A DNA stretch of 14,109 nucleotides from CAYILC01 sp964364145. GTDB lineage: Bacteria > Patescibacteriota > Microgenomatia > UBA1400 > UBA12028. The stretch spans positions 1-14,109 of the forward strand of contig CAYILC010000020.1 in the NCBI GenBank assembly GCA_964364145.1. Reading direction: 5' to 3'. The translations under genes were made by a program, and so were the position numbers. This document shows, piece by piece, positions 1-8,084 of this stretch (positions are counted from its first letter, which is position 1; each line of letters opens with the position of its first letter). Below the pieces are notes generated by a model that was not told the DNA's origin, made no database searches, and saw only the letters and a program-made list of their open reading frames with translations.

Positions 1-1071
1 GGTGAATCCCGATACACAGCAAATCTTGTTCGTGCACTGCATAAACAAAAAGAAAAAGTTGCTCTTCGGCTGATTGGTGCTTCTGGCCGACAGCAAAACA
101 TCTTGCGCGCATTTATCCGCAATGAATTGCCAAATGTTCCCTCCAAAATTCTCCCGTATCCAGTAAAAATTATGGATATTGTGTGGAATAGATTACATCT
201 CCTTTCTCCAGAATTGTTTTTAGGAAAGCTTGACGTGTTTCACTCTTGGGAACTCCAACCGCCGACCGATCATGCGGCGCTAGTGAGCACAATCCATGAT
301 CTTGCCATGCTTCGCTTTCCCAAAACCGCCGATCCTTATGTTCTCGCAATGCATGAACGTTCGTGGAAACATCTCAAAAAAGAAGCAACAGCTATTATCG
401 CTGTTTCTGAATCAACGAAGAAAGATATCATTGAGTTACTGCAGATCGAACCGAAACGCATTCACGTGGTATACGAAGCAATTCCTGTAGAAGCGCGGCT
501 GAATCTCACCTCGCCACGAAGAAAAGAACTGTTAAGCAGATTTGGATTCACAAAACCGTACATCTTTTTTGTTGGCACGTTAGAGCCGCGTAAAAACGTA
601 CATAGACTGATCTCTGCTTGGCGTATGCTGAAGAAAGACTATGACTTGGTGTTGGCTGGAGCGGCTGGCTGGGAAGCGGTCAAAAATGAAGATGGCCTGC
701 ATATTGTTGGATCGGTCTCAAACAAGGAGCTTGCGGCATTGTACGTAAGCGCTGTGGTGTTGGCGTACCCATCACTATATGAAGGGTTTGGATTGCCGAT
801 TCTTGACGGTTTTTATCACGATGTTCCAGTAGTAACATCGAATGTTTCCAGTATGCCGGAAATTGGTGGGGATGCAGTAGTTCTAATCAATCCGCATGAA
901 GTTGAAAGTCTAAAAGAGGGCCTAGAAACTGCGATAAAACATCGAGCGTCGTATATTGCGAAAGGAAAACAGCGGCTCAAGTTATTCTCATCGTGGGATA
1001 AAGTGGCTGAGCAAACAATTGAAGTGTATAAAAAAGCGCATGAACTGAAAGTTCAAAAGGCAACAGTATGA
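1..1071 (+). CDS. GT4 family glycosyltransferase, 5'-truncated by window edge
   Basis: Probably transfers a sugar from a nucleotide-sugar donor to a lipid-linked glycan at the cytoplasmic face of the membrane. The reading frame is open from base 1, and its first residues (GESRYTANLVRAL) match the glycine-rich GxxRYT loop of GT4 N-terminal domains, so only about 15 residues should be missing. An internal TTG at 103 is not a plausible start because it would remove that loop. Visible landmarks are IHDLAMLRFP (around 292-321), the second-domain entry FFVGTLEPRKN (about 568-600) and the donor-site loop YEGFGLPILDG (778-810). The usual E-x7-E motif here is E-x7-D, with GAC at 805-807. The gene overlaps the next by ATGA at 1068. 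It is similar in layout to the following gene and to the GT4 at 10175, so these look like paralogs. Sugar and linkage cannot be read from sequence. Confidence 0.93.
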   Translation, partial: GESRYTANLVRALHKQKEKVALRLIGASGRQQNILRAFIRNELPNVPSKILPYPVKIMDIVWNRLHLLSPELFLGKLDVFHSWELQPPTDHAALVSTIHDLAMLRFPKTADPYVLAMHERSWKHLKKEATAIIAVSESTKKDIIELLQIEPKRIHVVYEAIPVEARLNLTSPRRKELLSRFGFTKPYIFFVGTLEPRKNVHRLISAWRMLKKDYDLVLAGAAGWEAVKNEDGLHIVGSVSNKELAALYVSAVVLAYPSLYEGFGLPILDGFYHDVPVVTSNVSSMPEIGGDAVVLINPHEVESLKEGLETAIKHRASYIAKGKQRLKLFSSWDKVAEQTIEVYKKAHELKVQKATV

Positions 1072-2228
1072 GAATTGGAATTAACGCATACGAAGCAAAT
1101 GTTACGCATCGCGTAGGAAGCAATCAGTACGCCTATCGTGTTTTGGTTGAGTTGGAAAGGTTAGCACAGAATGACGAGGTTACGATATATCTCGCCTCAA
1201 AACCACTGAAAGACATGCCTGCCGAACGAATAGGATGGCAGTACAAAATACTTACTCCAACATTTTTCTGGTCACAATGGAGATTACCACTAGAGCTATA
1301 TATTCGAGCACTAACAGGCAAAACGTATGATATTTTTTTCTCTTTGGGCCACTACGCGCCCCGTTTCAACCCTTTCCCAAGCGTCATTTGTATCATGGAT
1401 CTTGCCTTTTTAAAGTTCCCGGAGTTTTTCAAAAAAACCGACCTATGGAAACTGATAACTTGGACAGCGTATAGCGTCAAACAAGCGCAACATATTATTA
1501 CCATTTCAAACCAATCAAAGCGCGATATTCTTGAGTTCTATCACCTTACTGCTGACCAAGTCACGGTCGCCTACCCTGGTTTTGATGTTTCACATCCAGA
1601 CACGCAAACAACGCGCGTGTTGGAAGCACTCAACGTTCACCAGCCATATATTGTGTATGTAGGCACAATTCAACCGCGCAAAAACTTGGTTCGATTGGTG
1701 AAAGCTTTCGAGTTGGTGGCAACAAAACCACTTCATAAAAATTTGCGATTGGTGATCGGTGGAAAAATTGGCTGGTTGGCAGACGAGTTTCTTCATGTGG
1801 TTCAACACAGTCCTGTTCAAAAGCGTATTCAGGTTTTGGGTTTTGTGACAGAGGAGCAAAAACTCGCATTATACGCAAAAGCAAAAGGTGCAGTGCTGGT
1901 TGGGTTATACGAGGGATTTGGCATCCCTCCACTCGAAGCAATGGCGGCAGGAACAATTCCTGTTGTGTCAGAGACAGCGAGTTTACCAGAGGTGGTTGGG
2001 CCTGGGGGAATTTTGGTTGATCCGTATTCAATAGATGATATTGCGCGCGGACTTCAGGAAGCCATAGAATGGAGTGGCAGTGTTCGCGAGGAGAAGGTGG
2101 CAGCTGGTCGACAATATATGAAAAGGTTTAGCTGGGAAAGCTCTGCGCGGTTGGTATTGGATGTATTACATGGTATTGGTGATTCTGTAAGGTCTGCAAA
2201 AACCGCGAAGAAAGGACAAAACATATGA
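1068..2228 (+). CDS. GT4 family glycosyltransferase
   Basis: A retaining GT4 (GT-B fold) enzyme of 386 residues, a normal length, expected to add one sugar of the repeat unit in the cytoplasm. The start is the ATG of an ATGA overlap with the previous stop, and MRIGINAYEA is a typical GT4 first strand. The second domain opens with YVGTIQPRKN (residues 197-206), and the donor-binding loop EGFGIPPLE (282-290) has the full E-x7-E. The segment that normally reads HDLAF reads MDLAF here: Met110 replaces the histidine usual in this subfamily, including the gene upstream. It aligns well with the upstream GT4 (for example ISNQSKRDILEF against VSESTKKDIIEL), supporting duplication and divergence. It ends in another ATGA overlap with the acyltransferase, so the three genes are probably translationally coupled. 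Donor and acceptor are unknown. Confidence 0.95.
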   Translation: MRIGINAYEANVTHRVGSNQYAYRVLVELERLAQNDEVTIYLASKPLKDMPAERIGWQYKILTPTFFWSQWRLPLELYIRALTGKTYDIFFSLGHYAPRFNPFPSVICIMDLAFLKFPEFFKKTDLWKLITWTAYSVKQAQHIITISNQSKRDILEFYHLTADQVTVAYPGFDVSHPDTQTTRVLEALNVHQPYIVYVGTIQPRKNLVRLVKAFELVATKPLHKNLRLVIGGKIGWLADEFLHVVQHSPVQKRIQVLGFVTEEQKLALYAKAKGAVLVGLYEGFGIPPLEAMAAGTIPVVSETASLPEVVGPGGILVDPYSIDDIARGLQEAIEWSGSVREEKVAAGRQYMKRFSWESSARLVLDVLHGIGDSVRSAKTAKKGQNI

Positions 2229-2833
2229 GTTCTCCATTTCATGATCGCATGGGAAGGGAATTAAGTTGGATAGAGGCCCTTAACAAGATACTGTTTCGTG
2301 TGCAAAGCTATTGGCTTGAATTGGTAACTGGATTTTTATGGTACGGCGTTGGTGTAGTCCCGCTTCATTGGGTGCGCCGATTTTTTTATCGATTATTTGG
2401 TGTGACCATCGGGAAGGGTTCAACGATTTACATGTTTGCAAAGTTTTATAATCCTTCCGGAGTGACGATTGGAAATGATACGGCCATTGGCGATCAAGTG
2501 ATATTGGATGGAAGGGCGCCTCTCATCATCGGCAATCATGTCGATATTGCATCAAAAGTCATGATCTACAATGCCGAACACAACATTCATGCGGAGGACT
2601 TTGGTTTTTCATCCGCGCAAGTAAAGATTGAGGACTATGTATTTATTGGCCCGAACGCCATTATTTTGCCGGGCGTGACGATTGGTAAAGGGGCAGTTGT
2701 GGGTGCCGGAGCGGTTGTCACAAAAGATGTTCCTTCAATGACGGTTGTGGGTGGTGTTCCGGCAAAGCAAATTGGCGAGAGAAAGGTAAAAACATTGAAC
2801 TATCGCGTTGGTCGTGCGCGACTGTTTATGTAA
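2225..2833 (+). CDS. Left-handed beta-helix (hexapeptide repeat) O-acyltransferase, WcaF/maltose O-acetyltransferase-like
   Basis: Likely moves an acetyl or other acyl group from a CoA donor to a sugar hydroxyl of the polysaccharide; proteins of this fold act as trimers. The 202-residue protein has isoleucine- and valine-rich hexapeptide repeats from about residue 58 to 175 (GVTIGKG, GVTIGND, GVTIGKG again, VVGAGAVV). The loop AEHNIH (117-122) carries the candidate catalytic histidine. The C-terminal GGVPAK (176-181) is the typical last-coil signature before a short basic tail. An N-terminal segment (about 30-60) is aromatic and hydrophobic and ends in RRFFYRLFGV, a common membrane-hugging lead-in in polysaccharide-locus members. 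The start is the ATG overlapping the previous stop, with AAAGGA just upstream. Serine O-acetyltransferase is less likely, since its N-terminal helical domain is absent. The acyl group and target sugar are not determinable. Confidence 0.9.
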   Translation: MSSPFHDRMGRELSWIEALNKILFRVQSYWLELVTGFLWYGVGVVPLHWVRRFFYRLFGVTIGKGSTIYMFAKFYNPSGVTIGNDTAIGDQVILDGRAPLIIGNHVDIASKVMIYNAEHNIHAEDFGFSSAQVKIEDYVFIGPNAIILPGVTIGKGAVVGAGAVVTKDVPSMTVVGGVPAKQIGERKVKTLNYRVGRARLFM

Positions 2834-2838
2834 GTGAT

Positions 2839-2843
2839 AGGTG
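2839..2843 (+). promoter_or_regulatory. Ribosome binding site for the GT2 gene at 2848
   Basis: AGGTG lies four bases before the ATG at 2848, in the 14-base gap after the acyltransferase stop. It is one of the few recognisable Shine-Dalgarno sequences in the window and fixes the start of the following gene. Confidence 0.55.
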
Positions 2844-2847
2844 CCTT

Positions 2848-3765
2848 ATGGATCAACTGGATCTTTCCATTATCATTGTTTCCTACAACACGCGTGACTA
2901 TACCTTGGCTGCGCTCAAAGCTATCCACGATACAGTAAAGACACATACGTATGAAGTGATTGTGGTTGAAAATGCCTCACAAGATCAATCGTACGAAGCG
3001 ATACAAAAAAGTTTTCCGCAAGATGTCTTACTGAAAACAGAAAACCTTCTTGGATTTTCTGCCGCAAATGCTTTGGGAGTACAGAAAGCGCACGGAGAGT
3101 TATTGTTTTTTCTCAACCCGGATACAAAAGTCCACGATGGTGCAATAGATTTATTAATTGAGCACTTGCGCTCTTTACCAACCTGTGGCGCAATGACTGG
3201 TCAACTGCTTAACCCAAACGGCAGTATTCAGCCGCAAGGCGGGTCTTTGCCAAATTTACTGAATGTGGCAGCGTGGATGTTTTTTATTGATGACCTTCCA
3301 TTTTTGTCCAAGTTTTTTATTCCGTATCAACAACGTGACACAGAGTTTTTTAAGCGATTTCAAGAACATCTCGGTTGGATTGGCGGCACGGCCCTGCTTA
3401 TCTCCAAAACACTGTATGAAAAGATTGGTGGATGGGACAGTGCAATGACGCTATACGGCGAGGATGTTGAGTTGTGTAAACGCGTTCATTCTGCTGGCAA
3501 ACACATCTGTCTTTATCCCGGTTCAAAGATCATTCATCATCAAAACAAAAGTACGGGAAGCTCGCACCGCGCAAAAATCGGAGAAATTGAAGGATTGATC
3601 TACTACTGGAAAAAACACTATCCTCCTTTTCAACTTCCTGTTCTCAAGGCAATGCTTTGGATAGGCTCGTGGTTGCGCATCCTTCTTTTTGGTATACTGA
3701 TGCGTGATGAATCTGCAAGGCACACATATTTCGAGGCTCAAAAGCGCGTGGTCATGGATCGATGA
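2848..3765 (+). CDS. GT2 family glycosyltransferase (rhamnosyltransferase-like)
   Basis: An inverting GT-A fold enzyme of 305 residues, expected to add a sugar to the lipid-linked intermediate at the cytoplasmic face. LSIIIVSYNTRDYT (residues 6-19) is the canonical first strand. VVENAS (39-44) is the uridine-binding region, with Glu41 where Asp is usual. LNPDT (89-93) is the metal-binding DxD-type site, and YGEDVELCKRV (203-213) holds the putative catalytic acid. This arrangement matches the GT2 group often annotated as rhamnosyltransferases or WbbL-like. The C-terminal 40 residues include a hydrophobic, possibly membrane-associated stretch (LKAMLWIGSWLRILLFGIL). The last 59 bases also encode the N-terminus of the polymerase-like gene in another frame. 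The exact donor is unknown; dTDP-rhamnose is only a family-level guess. Confidence 0.94.
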   Translation: MDQLDLSIIIVSYNTRDYTLAALKAIHDTVKTHTYEVIVVENASQDQSYEAIQKSFPQDVLLKTENLLGFSAANALGVQKAHGELLFFLNPDTKVHDGAIDLLIEHLRSLPTCGAMTGQLLNPNGSIQPQGGSLPNLLNVAAWMFFIDDLPFLSKFFIPYQQRDTEFFKRFQEHLGWIGGTALLISKTLYEKIGGWDSAMTLYGEDVELCKRVHSAGKHICLYPGSKIIHHQNKSTGSSHRAKIGEIEGLIYYWKKHYPPFQLPVLKAMLWIGSWLRILLFGILMRDESARHTYFEAQKRVVMDR

Positions 3766-5401
3766 ACACGCCCTGATTCTTATCGTCGGCTTTCTTTTTG
3801 CGTTTATCCCTCTGTATCCCAAAATCCCGATTGCAGATATTTTACCTGGCTATATTGTTCGTCTTCGCTTGGACGATCTGTTGATTGCCGGTGCAAGTGT
3901 GGTTTGGGGAATACAACTATTGAGGAAGAAAGCCACGCTGAATACGCCGCTTACCATAATGATTGCGCTCTACTTACTTGTAGGTTTGGCCTCGAGTTTC
4001 TCTGCCATCTACTGGACACATACTGTCCCAATGTCGTTTGTGCACATTGAAAAACTTTTCCTGCACTACATCAGAAGAATTGAGTATTTTTCGCTGTTCT
4101 TTATCGCCTACTCTGCGCTCAAGAAAAAAGAGCACATTCGTAAGTTGTTGATTGTGTTTTGTGTAACCGCGGCGTTGGTTTCTCTCTATGGTGTCGGTCA
4201 AAAATATCTCTACTGGCCGGTGTACTCCACCATGAATCGCGAGTTTAGCAAGGGTTTGCGGTTGTATCTCACCGAGCATGCTCGGGTGCAGTCAACCTTT
4301 GGCGGTCACTATGATTATGCAGCCTATTTAACCATGGCGCTCCCGATAATCGTGGCGTTGGCAACAGTTGTGCGAAAGCGGATCACCTTTATTGCACTGT
4401 GTGCAACATTTCTAGTTTCTTTATGGGGTCTTATGATGACTTCCTCTCGGTCATCTTTTCTGGCGTATATCTTTGCGCTCACCATTCTTTTGATCATTTT
4501 TGCAGTACGAAAAGGGTGGATATGGCTGATTACTCGCTCGATTGTGCTGTACGGAGTCACCGCAATTTTCCTCGTGTTTTTTGGAGATTTATTATTACGT
4601 TTTGGTCAGATTTTTCAAGATAACTCTGCATATCTCGCCTTTCAACAAAGTGTTGAACAAGCAAAGCAAATAGCACAAAGGCCTATTGTTAAGGAACCGG
4701 CGAATGGTATTTCTATTGATGATGTTGCGAAAGCTGCTGCGGTAGCAGCCGTGATAGATAAGTCTGATACACAACCAGTGCAAGATTTGCCATCCGATGT
4801 GTATGACAACATTCCGGCTATGGTAATTGCGACAAGATCGGCTGAAGGAAAGGAAATGATAATTGTAATTCCTCGCGTTTTCTCCGAGAACGCGCACAGA
4901 CTTGGCCTTTCCGCGGCCATTCGTCTCGATACATTGTGGCCATTCGCCATTCGCGGCTTTCTGCGCAACCCGTGGCTTGGATCCGGCTACTCAACACTTA
5001 CCAAGTACACCAACGACCAGTTTACCGAAGCAGAGTCCACAGACAACGATTTTCTTCGCACCTTGGGTGAAACCGGAGCGCTTGGTTTTATCACGTTCTA
5101 CGGAACCATGGTTATAGCGGTGATCTATCTTTGGAAGCGATACAGCGACACAAAAGACGGTTTCCTCTATCTTTTTTCGGCAGTACTTACCGCAACCACA
5201 GCGGGTCTCATGGTGAACGCTGTATATATCGACGTCTTTGTATCATCAAAAGTTATTCTCACATATTGGTTATTGGTCGGAGTTCTTCTTGCCTATGCAA
5301 AAATCGCATTACCAAAGCAAGATGCAAACGCCGTTCTTGTAAATGTTCTTGCAAAACCTACTACACAATCAGTTGCAAAGCCCAAAAAGCATGCACCTTG
5401 A
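3707..5401 (+). CDS. O-antigen polymerase/ligase-like membrane protein (Wzy_C family)
   Basis: An inner-membrane protein of 564 residues that probably polymerises lipid-linked repeat units or ligates the glycan to an acceptor on the outer face of the membrane. Sequence alone does not separate polymerase from ligase. Some 10-12 hydrophobic helices are visible. Family landmarks, numbered from the GTG at 3704, are an arginine before a glycine-rich turn (RVQSTFGGHYDYAAYL, 194-209), TSSRSSFLAY (246-255), and the external loop ending ESTDNDFLRTLGETGALGF (444-462). That loop (about 300-410) is long and hydrophilic, with an alanine-rich stretch. The start is ATG 3707, next to GTG 3704. The next in-frame ATG lies near residue 86, past the first helices, so the 59-base overlap with the GT2 gene is real. 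No clear Shine-Dalgarno is present, so coupling to the upstream gene is likely. Confidence 0.9.
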   Translation: MNLQGTHISRLKSAWSWIDEHALILIVGFLFAFIPLYPKIPIADILPGYIVRLRLDDLLIAGASVVWGIQLLRKKATLNTPLTIMIALYLLVGLASSFSAIYWTHTVPMSFVHIEKLFLHYIRRIEYFSLFFIAYSALKKKEHIRKLLIVFCVTAALVSLYGVGQKYLYWPVYSTMNREFSKGLRLYLTEHARVQSTFGGHYDYAAYLTMALPIIVALATVVRKRITFIALCATFLVSLWGLMMTSSRSSFLAYIFALTILLIIFAVRKGWIWLITRSIVLYGVTAIFLVFFGDLLLRFGQIFQDNSAYLAFQQSVEQAKQIAQRPIVKEPANGISIDDVAKAAAVAAVIDKSDTQPVQDLPSDVYDNIPAMVIATRSAEGKEMIIVIPRVFSENAHRLGLSAAIRLDTLWPFAIRGFLRNPWLGSGYSTLTKYTNDQFTEAESTDNDFLRTLGETGALGFITFYGTMVIAVIYLWKRYSDTKDGFLYLFSAVLTATTAGLMVNAVYIDVFVSSKVILTYWLLVGVLLAYAKIALPKQDANAVLVNVLAKPTTQSVAKPKKHAP

Positions 5402-5408
5402 CCCTTCT

Positions 5409-6848
5409 ATGAAGCTACGTATAAAACGCCTTGAGATCTTTATCCTTGCAAGTATTCTTGTGCTTGCGGTGGCGGTGCGCATGTATCGCATCACCAACCC
5501 AATCGCAGACTGGCACTCCTTTCGCCAAGCCGATACCGCTTCGGTCACGCGCGAGTTTGTGAAGAACGGCATCAATCTTTTTGTTCCTACCTATCAGGAT
5601 CTTTCCAACATTCAGTCCGGCAAGGATAACCCCAAAGGCTATCGTATGGTGGAGTTTCCACTCATGAACGCAATCACTGCGGTACTCATTCAAGTCTTTC
5701 AGTTGCAACCGTTTGAAGTCATCGTTGGACGATTGGTGAGCGTGGCGTACTCATTGATTGCTTTGTTTGCGCTGTATGTGTTGGTTCGATTGTGGAGCGG
5801 GAAAACCGCAGCAGTTGCAGCTTCCTTAGCTTTTGCCCTCCTTCCATACTCGATCTATTACTCACGAACAATTCTGCCGGATATGCCATTTATTGCGTGT
5901 TTAACCGTTGCGTTAGCTAGTGCAAGTTACTGGGTTCAAAACAAGAAGTCGGTGCTTTTTTGGGTTGCCGCATTATCGTTCGCCGAAGCACTATTACACA
6001 AACCATATGGCTTATTTTTCATTCCGCTATTTGCATATATTTTCTTGCAGAAGTGGGGATGGAAAACATTTCGCATGTGGCAGCCGTATGTGTTAGCATT
6101 AGTTTCTTTAACGCCGATGGTGTTGTGGCGAAACTGGATCCACCAATTTCCGGAGGGTATTCCCGCAAGCGATTGGCTGTTTAACAAAGACAACATTCGG
6201 TTGAGTGGCGCATTTTTCCACTGGATATTTGAGGTTCGTATCGCAACCTTGATCTTAGGAATTGGTTTGGTTGTTCCGGTCGTCTTTGCACTAATGAAGC
6301 GCGGAAAAGATCTTCTGTTCTACTGGATTTGGGGGGCGTGCCTTGTTGCATACGCAGTGGTGATGGCAGGTGGCAATGTGCAACATGATTACTACCAAAT
6401 CGCGTTTCTCCCATTTTTATGCGCCACTATCGGGCGTGGGGTTGCGGGGTTATTATTTTTACAGCCAAAATATCTTTCACGACCTGCAACTATTCTCGGT
6501 CTTATTGGTCTAGCACTGTTTTCCATGTTTGTTTCTTGGTATACAGTGCGCGGATACTTCAATGTGAATCATTGGGAAATTGTTGAGGCCGGTAAAACCG
6601 CAGACAAGATCCTGCCACCAGATGCAAAAGTAATCGCTCCATATAATGGCGACACTGCCTTCCTTTTCCAAACCAATCGTCGTGGTTGGCCGCTTGGTTT
6701 TGATATCCAAGACAAGATCGATAAAGGCGCACAATATTATGTGAGTACAACCATGGACGATGAAACGCGCATGCTCATGAAACAGTACGTTGTCCTAGAA
6801 ACAACTCCAAAATACACAATCATAGATCTGCAGAAAAAGAGGCAGTGA
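5409..6848 (+). CDS. GT39/ArnT-like membrane glycosyltransferase
   Basis: An integral membrane GT-C fold protein of 479 residues. Such enzymes take a sugar from a polyprenyl phosphate and transfer it on the outer face of the membrane to lipid, protein or glycan. The first helix is followed by a loop with ADWHSFRQADT (residues 33-43 from this start), which carries the acidic residues of the first external loop thought to be catalytic in GT39/ArnT families. YSRTILPDMPF (151-161) is another conserved family segment, as is the late QHDYYQIAFLPF. A soluble C-terminal region of about 90 residues ends the protein. I chose ATG 5409, seven bases after the previous stop, because MKLRIKRLEIF leads directly into helix 1. 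In-frame ATGs at 5391 and 5343 would overlap the polymerase gene. The acceptor could be the polysaccharide, a lipid or surface protein; none is shown. Confidence 0.88.
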   Translation: MKLRIKRLEIFILASILVLAVAVRMYRITNPIADWHSFRQADTASVTREFVKNGINLFVPTYQDLSNIQSGKDNPKGYRMVEFPLMNAITAVLIQVFQLQPFEVIVGRLVSVAYSLIALFALYVLVRLWSGKTAAVAASLAFALLPYSIYYSRTILPDMPFIACLTVALASASYWVQNKKSVLFWVAALSFAEALLHKPYGLFFIPLFAYIFLQKWGWKTFRMWQPYVLALVSLTPMVLWRNWIHQFPEGIPASDWLFNKDNIRLSGAFFHWIFEVRIATLILGIGLVVPVVFALMKRGKDLLFYWIWGACLVAYAVVMAGGNVQHDYYQIAFLPFLCATIGRGVAGLLFLQPKYLSRPATILGLIGLALFSMFVSWYTVRGYFNVNHWEIVEAGKTADKILPPDAKVIAPYNGDTAFLFQTNRRGWPLGFDIQDKIDKGAQYYVSTTMDDETRMLMKQYVVLETTPKYTIIDLQKKRQ

Positions 6849-8062
6849 TGCGCGTCTTAATGCTCACGCCATATCTGCCGTATCCGCTTCTTTCCGGTGG
6901 ACAGATCCGTACATATAACCTGCTCAAAAACCTAAGCAAGAAGCACGATATTACGTTGTTTGCACTGATTAAAGACGAAACAGAACAGGCATATATTACT
7001 GAGTTGGAAAAATATTGCACCAAGGTTGTGGTGTTTAAGCGCAGCGAAAAGCCATTCACCGTAAAAAACATTATTACCACGGGATTTTCTTCCTTTCCAT
7101 TTTTGGTGATTCGCAACTTGGTAAGTGAAGTTCGTGATGCGGTGAAAAAAGAACTTCAGTCGGGACAATACGATCTCATCCACGCCGAAACGTTTTACAT
7201 GATGCCCAACATTCCAGAAACCACAATTCCGGTGTTGTTGGTTGAACAAACAATCGAGTATCTTGGCTATTTAAGTTATGCGCATTCATCAAAGTTTTGG
7301 TTCCTTAAGCCATTTTTTTATATCGATATCCACAAAATTCGTTCATGGGAAGAATTTTTTTGGCGTACATGTTCACGTCTTGTGGTCATGAGTGCGGAAG
7401 ATAAAACATTCCTGGAAGAAACCGCAAAAAATCTTAAGATTAAAAGAATCGACGTGGTTGAGAATGGCGTGGATGTTGAGTATTTTCAGCAGACAAAAAA
7501 GAAACTTCCTAAAAATCCAACGGTGTTGTTTGTTGGTACCTTTAAATGGTTGCCAAACGTTGAGGCTGTTCGGTATCTTATTCAAAAAGTATGGCCTCTT
7601 ATCTCTTCTAAACTTCCAACTGCACAACTCCACATTGTTGGGAGTTCACCTACCGATGAGATTTACCGACTCGCAAAACAGGACGATCATATTGTGGTGA
7701 GTGGGCGCGTTGAGGATATTCGTGAGGCCTACGCGACTGCGCACGTCTTATTGGCACCGATCTTTAGCGGAAAGGGGACACGCTTCAAGGTTTTGGAAGC
7801 ACTGGCAACCAGTACACCAGTGGTTGCGACACATTTGGCGGTGGAAGGACTGGATATTGAGCAGGGAAAACATGTTATTATTGCCAACTCGGCAGAAGAA
7901 CTTGCACAAAATACCGTTCGCGTACTTCAAGACCCAGCTTTACAAAAACGATTGGGCAAAAACGGGATGGAGCTTGTATTCAAAAAGTATAACTGGAAAA
8001 ATATCTCTGCAAAACTCGACAGAATTTACTCTGAAGTGGGAAAGTCAATAAACAATGAATAG
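6848..8062 (+). CDS. GT4 family glycosyltransferase (PEP-CTERM/EpsH-associated Stp1-like subgroup)
   Basis: A 404-residue GT-B glycosyltransferase, cytoplasmic or peripheral. The opening RVLMLTPYLPYPLLSGGQIR (residues 2-21) is typical of the GT4 group seen next to exopolysaccharide export systems. The second domain opens with VLFVGTFKWLPN (226-237). The donor loop is GKGTRFKVLEALA (308-320). The first Glu of the usual E-x7-E is absent, but the GxGTRxKxLEA form is the normal one for this subgroup, so it is not a sign of inactivation. The start is ATG 6848, sharing one base with the previous TGA (TGATG); the GTG at 6845 is a weaker alternative. It is more distant from the other GT4s in the window and is followed by the unrelated dinD gene. 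Confidence 0.93.
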   Translation: MRVLMLTPYLPYPLLSGGQIRTYNLLKNLSKKHDITLFALIKDETEQAYITELEKYCTKVVVFKRSEKPFTVKNIITTGFSSFPFLVIRNLVSEVRDAVKKELQSGQYDLIHAETFYMMPNIPETTIPVLLVEQTIEYLGYLSYAHSSKFWFLKPFFYIDIHKIRSWEEFFWRTCSRLVVMSAEDKTFLEETAKNLKIKRIDVVENGVDVEYFQQTKKKLPKNPTVLFVGTFKWLPNVEAVRYLIQKVWPLISSKLPTAQLHIVGSSPTDEIYRLAKQDDHIVVSGRVEDIREAYATAHVLLAPIFSGKGTRFKVLEALATSTPVVATHLAVEGLDIEQGKHVIIANSAEELAQNTVRVLQDPALQKRLGKNGMELVFKKYNWKNISAKLDRIYSEVGKSINNE

Positions 8063-8065
8063 ATT

Positions 8066-8073
8066 GGAAGGAG
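8066..8073 (+). promoter_or_regulatory. Strong Shine-Dalgarno before dinD
   Basis: GGAAGGAG follows directly after the GT4 stop at 8062. It is one of the best ribosome binding sites in the window. It lies 5 bases before an in-frame GTG (8079) and 11 before ATG 8085. It argues against ATG 8055, which lies upstream of it. Confidence 0.6.
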
Positions 8074-8084
8074 CTTATGTGCAT

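Noticed and set aside
103..105. TTG as the start of the first gene
   Set aside because: The frame is open to base 1 and the residues before this codon match the conserved GT4 N-terminal loop, so the gene begins outside the window.
1630..2031. Reverse-strand open frame of 133 codons inside the GT4 gene, and similar ones elsewhere
   Set aside because: They lie wholly within well-supported + strand genes, their translations show no recognisable domain, and they are rich in Cys, His and Phe as expected of antisense shadows.
3693..3698. TATACT resembling a -10 promoter box just before the polymerase-like gene
   Set aside because: The nearest TTG-containing -35 candidate (TTGCGC, 3673-3678) gives a 14-base spacer, too short. 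The site lies inside the GT2 coding sequence, where a chance match is likely.
7960..8084. SOS (LexA) operator upstream of dinD
   Set aside because: I found no CTG-N10-CAG or GAAC-N4-GTTC palindrome in this stretch; LexA boxes of other lineages could differ.
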